Shown here: one piece after another, positions 62,501 through 64,000 of the stretch | Layout: the number at the start of each line of letters is the position of its first letter | Position numbering within the stretch: the first letter of the stretch is position 1 | NCBI RefSeq assembly: GCF_004770045.1 | Contig: NZ_RQFO01000016.1 | Span: 273,501-337,500 of the forward strand | DNA length: 64,000 nt | Direction: 5' to 3' | From: Leptospira montravelensis | Lineage (GTDB): Bacteria; Spirochaetota; Leptospiria; Leptospirales; Leptospiraceae | Notes under the pieces: generated by a model | Told to the model about the DNA's origin: nothing | What the model saw: only the letters and a program-made list of their open reading frames with translations | Database searches by the model: none | Translations under genes and position numbers: made by a program

Positions 62501-63463
62501 TTAATCAATTATGAATATTTTCTTAACTTGTTGGGGTAAATAAATCTGAAACTTTTGTTCTGCACAATCTTCTTTATTCTTATATAACAGGGCGACCCTA
62601 TAGTAATAAGTGCCGGAATTGTTTATCGCGCTTATAACTTTTTTTTCTATTCCGTTAGAATGAATTTCCATTTCAATCGGAGAAAATACTTCGTTTTTTG
62701 CAATTTGAACTATATAATTCTGGAATTTTCCTGTGACAAATCTCTTTAATTCACCTAGGTCTTGCGTAATACCACAGTCGATTTCATTATCGTAAACTGA
62801 TGGTTCAGTAACTCCATAATAGTTTTTATAAATCCATTCAAAGTTTATCATTTCGGATTTTTGAAAGGTATCACCATCTTTCGGAGTTATAGAAATTATT
62901 TGGTCATCCATATCGGCAAGTAACCAAAAAAGGGAAATCCTACTATAGTCTGATTCCAAATTTCCAACAGCTGAAGTATTAATAAAAGCTATACTTACTA
63001 AAACTGGAGTTAAATATTTTAATAAGGTTAAATTTTTTCCTGACTGTTTCTTTTTAAGATTATAAAATAACAATAGCAATGGAATGTAAACGATTAAGCA
63101 GAATATATCCGTTTGGTCAGCAGTTCCTTTTGAAGGAATAAAAAACCATAGAATTTTAGTTATGAAATCATTCGTTTTTTGGTTTAAGTTCAATAGAATG
63201 AATATAAGAGCTACTACAAATAGACTAACGAATAAAACGATTGATTCTTCTACCTTATACTTTTTAATATTACAAATAAACAAAACTATTACAGACAGAA
63301 GTAATGGAGCTAAAAACAAACCAATGATATCGCTTATTTTTCCTGTTATTTCATTTTGAAATATAGATTTGAAAAATGAATCGTTCAAAATCCAAATGAT
63401 CACAGCAAAGAATGAATACTTTGTCGAAAGAATTTTTACAGAGATATTATCCGAAATTCTCAT
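62501..63463 (-). CDS. Multi-pass membrane protein of unknown function
   Basis: 320 residues. About five hydrophobic segments in the first 180 residues (for example FFAVIIWILNDSFFKSIF, LLSVIVLFICNIKK, SIVLFVSLFVVALIFILL, CLIVYIPLLLLFYNL), followed by a soluble, strand-rich C-terminal domain (about 190-320) with four cysteines, two of them in CGI and EDCAEQK. Not recognised. Its start shares one base with the stop of the upstream gene (TAATG), so the two are coupled. Confidence 0.6.
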   Translation of the reverse strand: MRISDNISVKILSTKYSFFAVIIWILNDSFFKSIFQNEITGKISDIIGLFLAPLLLSVIVLFICNIKKYKVEESIVLFVSLFVVALIFILLNLNQKTNDFITKILWFFIPSKGTADQTDIFCLIVYIPLLLLFYNLKKKQSGKNLTLLKYLTPVLVSIAFINTSAVGNLESDYSRISLFWLLADMDDQIISITPKDGDTFQKSEMINFEWIYKNYYGVTEPSVYDNEIDCGITQDLGELKRFVTGKFQNYIVQIAKNEVFSPIEMEIHSNGIEKKVISAINNSGTYYYRVALLYKNKEDCAEQKFQIYLPQQVKKIFIID

Positions 63464-63894
63464 TAGATTTCTTCCTTGAATGTTTCAAATATTTTCCAAT
63501 TTTCGATTGGGCGAAAATTACAGGATTGGTGGCGTGTGAAGATAAGAGTATTTACATATTCCCGATCGCCTTCATTGGTTTTTATATCTTTGGTAGGACA
63601 AGGCATTACCGACAAAGATCTCAAACAATGGTTTAATGCCTTTTTATCATAAAAAACTCTACTTGCATTCGAACCACCACCGATCTGCACCCAAGGATAC
63701 GGTTCTTCTTCTTCATTTCCTAATTCAGAAATTGCATAGGCTCGTCCGGCATTATAACCACAACTAATAGTTTTTAATAAAATAATTTTTGCGATTTCTC
63801 TTTCTGCTTCACTTTTTCTGATAGTATCCTGTCCCTTCAGAATCACGAGGCAATTTATAAAATATAAGAAAATTAACAGATAGATTCTATGCAT
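63463..63894 (-). CDS. Small exported protein of unknown function
   Basis: 143 residues from ATG 63894 (a TTG lies 9 bases upstream). A hydrophobic N-terminus (about 3-20, IYLLIFLYFINCLVI) may be a signal peptide. Cysteines at TISCGYN, NHCLRSL, MPCPTKD and QSCNFRP suggest disulfides. Coupled to the membrane-protein gene that follows. Its start codon shares an ATGCAT palindrome with an open frame on the other strand. Confidence 0.6.
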   Translation of the reverse strand: MHRIYLLIFLYFINCLVILKGQDTIRKSEAEREIAKIILLKTISCGYNAGRAYAISELGNEEEEPYPWVQIGGGSNASRVFYDKKALNHCLRSLSVMPCPTKDIKTNEGDREYVNTLIFTRHQSCNFRPIENWKIFETFKEEI

Positions 63895-64000
63895 ATAGAA
63901 CAATGGAAAGATCTAAAACCACCATCTAACTCCATGTTACCTTATCGTATTCCCAAAGATAAAGCACAAAAACTCAAACCAAATCCGTCTAACAACAAAT
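63889..64000 (+). CDS. Start of a gene running off the right edge (partial)
   Basis: An open frame from ATG 63889 (or ATG 63934) continues to the end of the window without a stop. It begins with MHIEQWKDLKPPSNSM and continues with LPYRIPKDKAQKLKP, a natural-looking soluble sequence rich in Lys and Pro. No family can be named from 37 residues. If the first ATG is used, the gene overlaps the start of the divergent gene by 6 bases. Confidence 0.45.
   Translation, partial: MHIEQWKDLKPPSNSMLPYRIPKDKAQKLKPNPSNNK

Noticed and set aside
1..64000. Mobile elements, prophage, CRISPR, tRNA or rRNA genes
   Set aside because: No transposase, integrase, phage protein, regularly spaced repeats or RNA-gene signature was seen on reading both strands; a tRNAscan-type search was not possible.

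Overview
The window is a gene-dense, AT-rich chromosomal segment from a spirochaete, most likely a saprophytic-clade Leptospira. I infer this from the gene content, not from a marker gene. It holds many small lipoproteins with relaxed spirochaetal lipoboxes (for example SFFC, LFNC, VINC), a lipoprotein resembling the Leptospira LIC_13355 family, many SpoIIE/STAS/7TM-DISM signalling proteins, and the pairing of a bacterial alpha-2-macroglobulin with PBP1C. No rRNA, tRNA, CRISPR array, transposase, integrase or phage gene was found. Genes are tightly packed, with many 1-4 base start/stop overlaps.

Layout: 1-2745 has the tail of an NmrA-like oxidoreductase, a secreted beta-propeller-like protein, a DUF5329 protein and a TetR regulator. 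2742-11624 (minus) is an envelope operon: alpha-2-macroglobulin lipoprotein, PBP1C and a membrane sulfatase-like enzyme. 11771-14628 has a small unknown protein and a hybrid histidine kinase. 14614-17812 (minus) is a peroxide-defence locus, oxyR-ahpC-ahpF. 17905-28403 (all plus) carries a 7TM-DISM/SpoIIE phosphatase, a LytTR response regulator, lipoproteins, a TonB-dependent receptor with its own ExbB-ExbD-TonB, and a LytS-type kinase that could be the regulator's partner. 28375-32326 (minus) is a copper-protein operon: cupredoxin/beta-helix/membrane fusion, small membrane protein, multicopper oxidase, SCO1. 32404-37260 (minus) is a TolC-MacA-MacB export operon ending in a TetR gene.

37548-43752 looks like an inorganic-carbon or anion uptake locus: a SulP transporter behind a membrane-anchored AraC-type sensor, divergent from an SbtA-type bicarbonate transporter and an outer-membrane barrel, with a perfect 10-base inverted repeat between the two arms. 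43813-45188 has a TetR gene and a PlsC-like acyltransferase. 45340-47218 has a cobalamin riboswitch followed by two lipoproteins, probable candidates for B12 acquisition.

47363-53445 is the most unusual part. It is a signalling island with a methyltransferase, two related anti-sigma-type ATPases, a STAS protein, a membrane SpoIIE phosphatase, a class III adenylate cyclase and a protein fusing a GNAT/FeeM-like acyltransferase to a cyclic-nucleotide-binding domain. It suggests cAMP made by one gene controls an acyltransferase encoded next door, combined with a partner-switching circuit. 53420-55528 has a TetR gene divergent from two membrane proteins (one ABA4-like), with a perfect operator between them. 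55525-64000 has an ankyrin protein, two oxidoreductases, a DUF4846 protein, a LOG-family hydrolase and several uncharacterised proteins.
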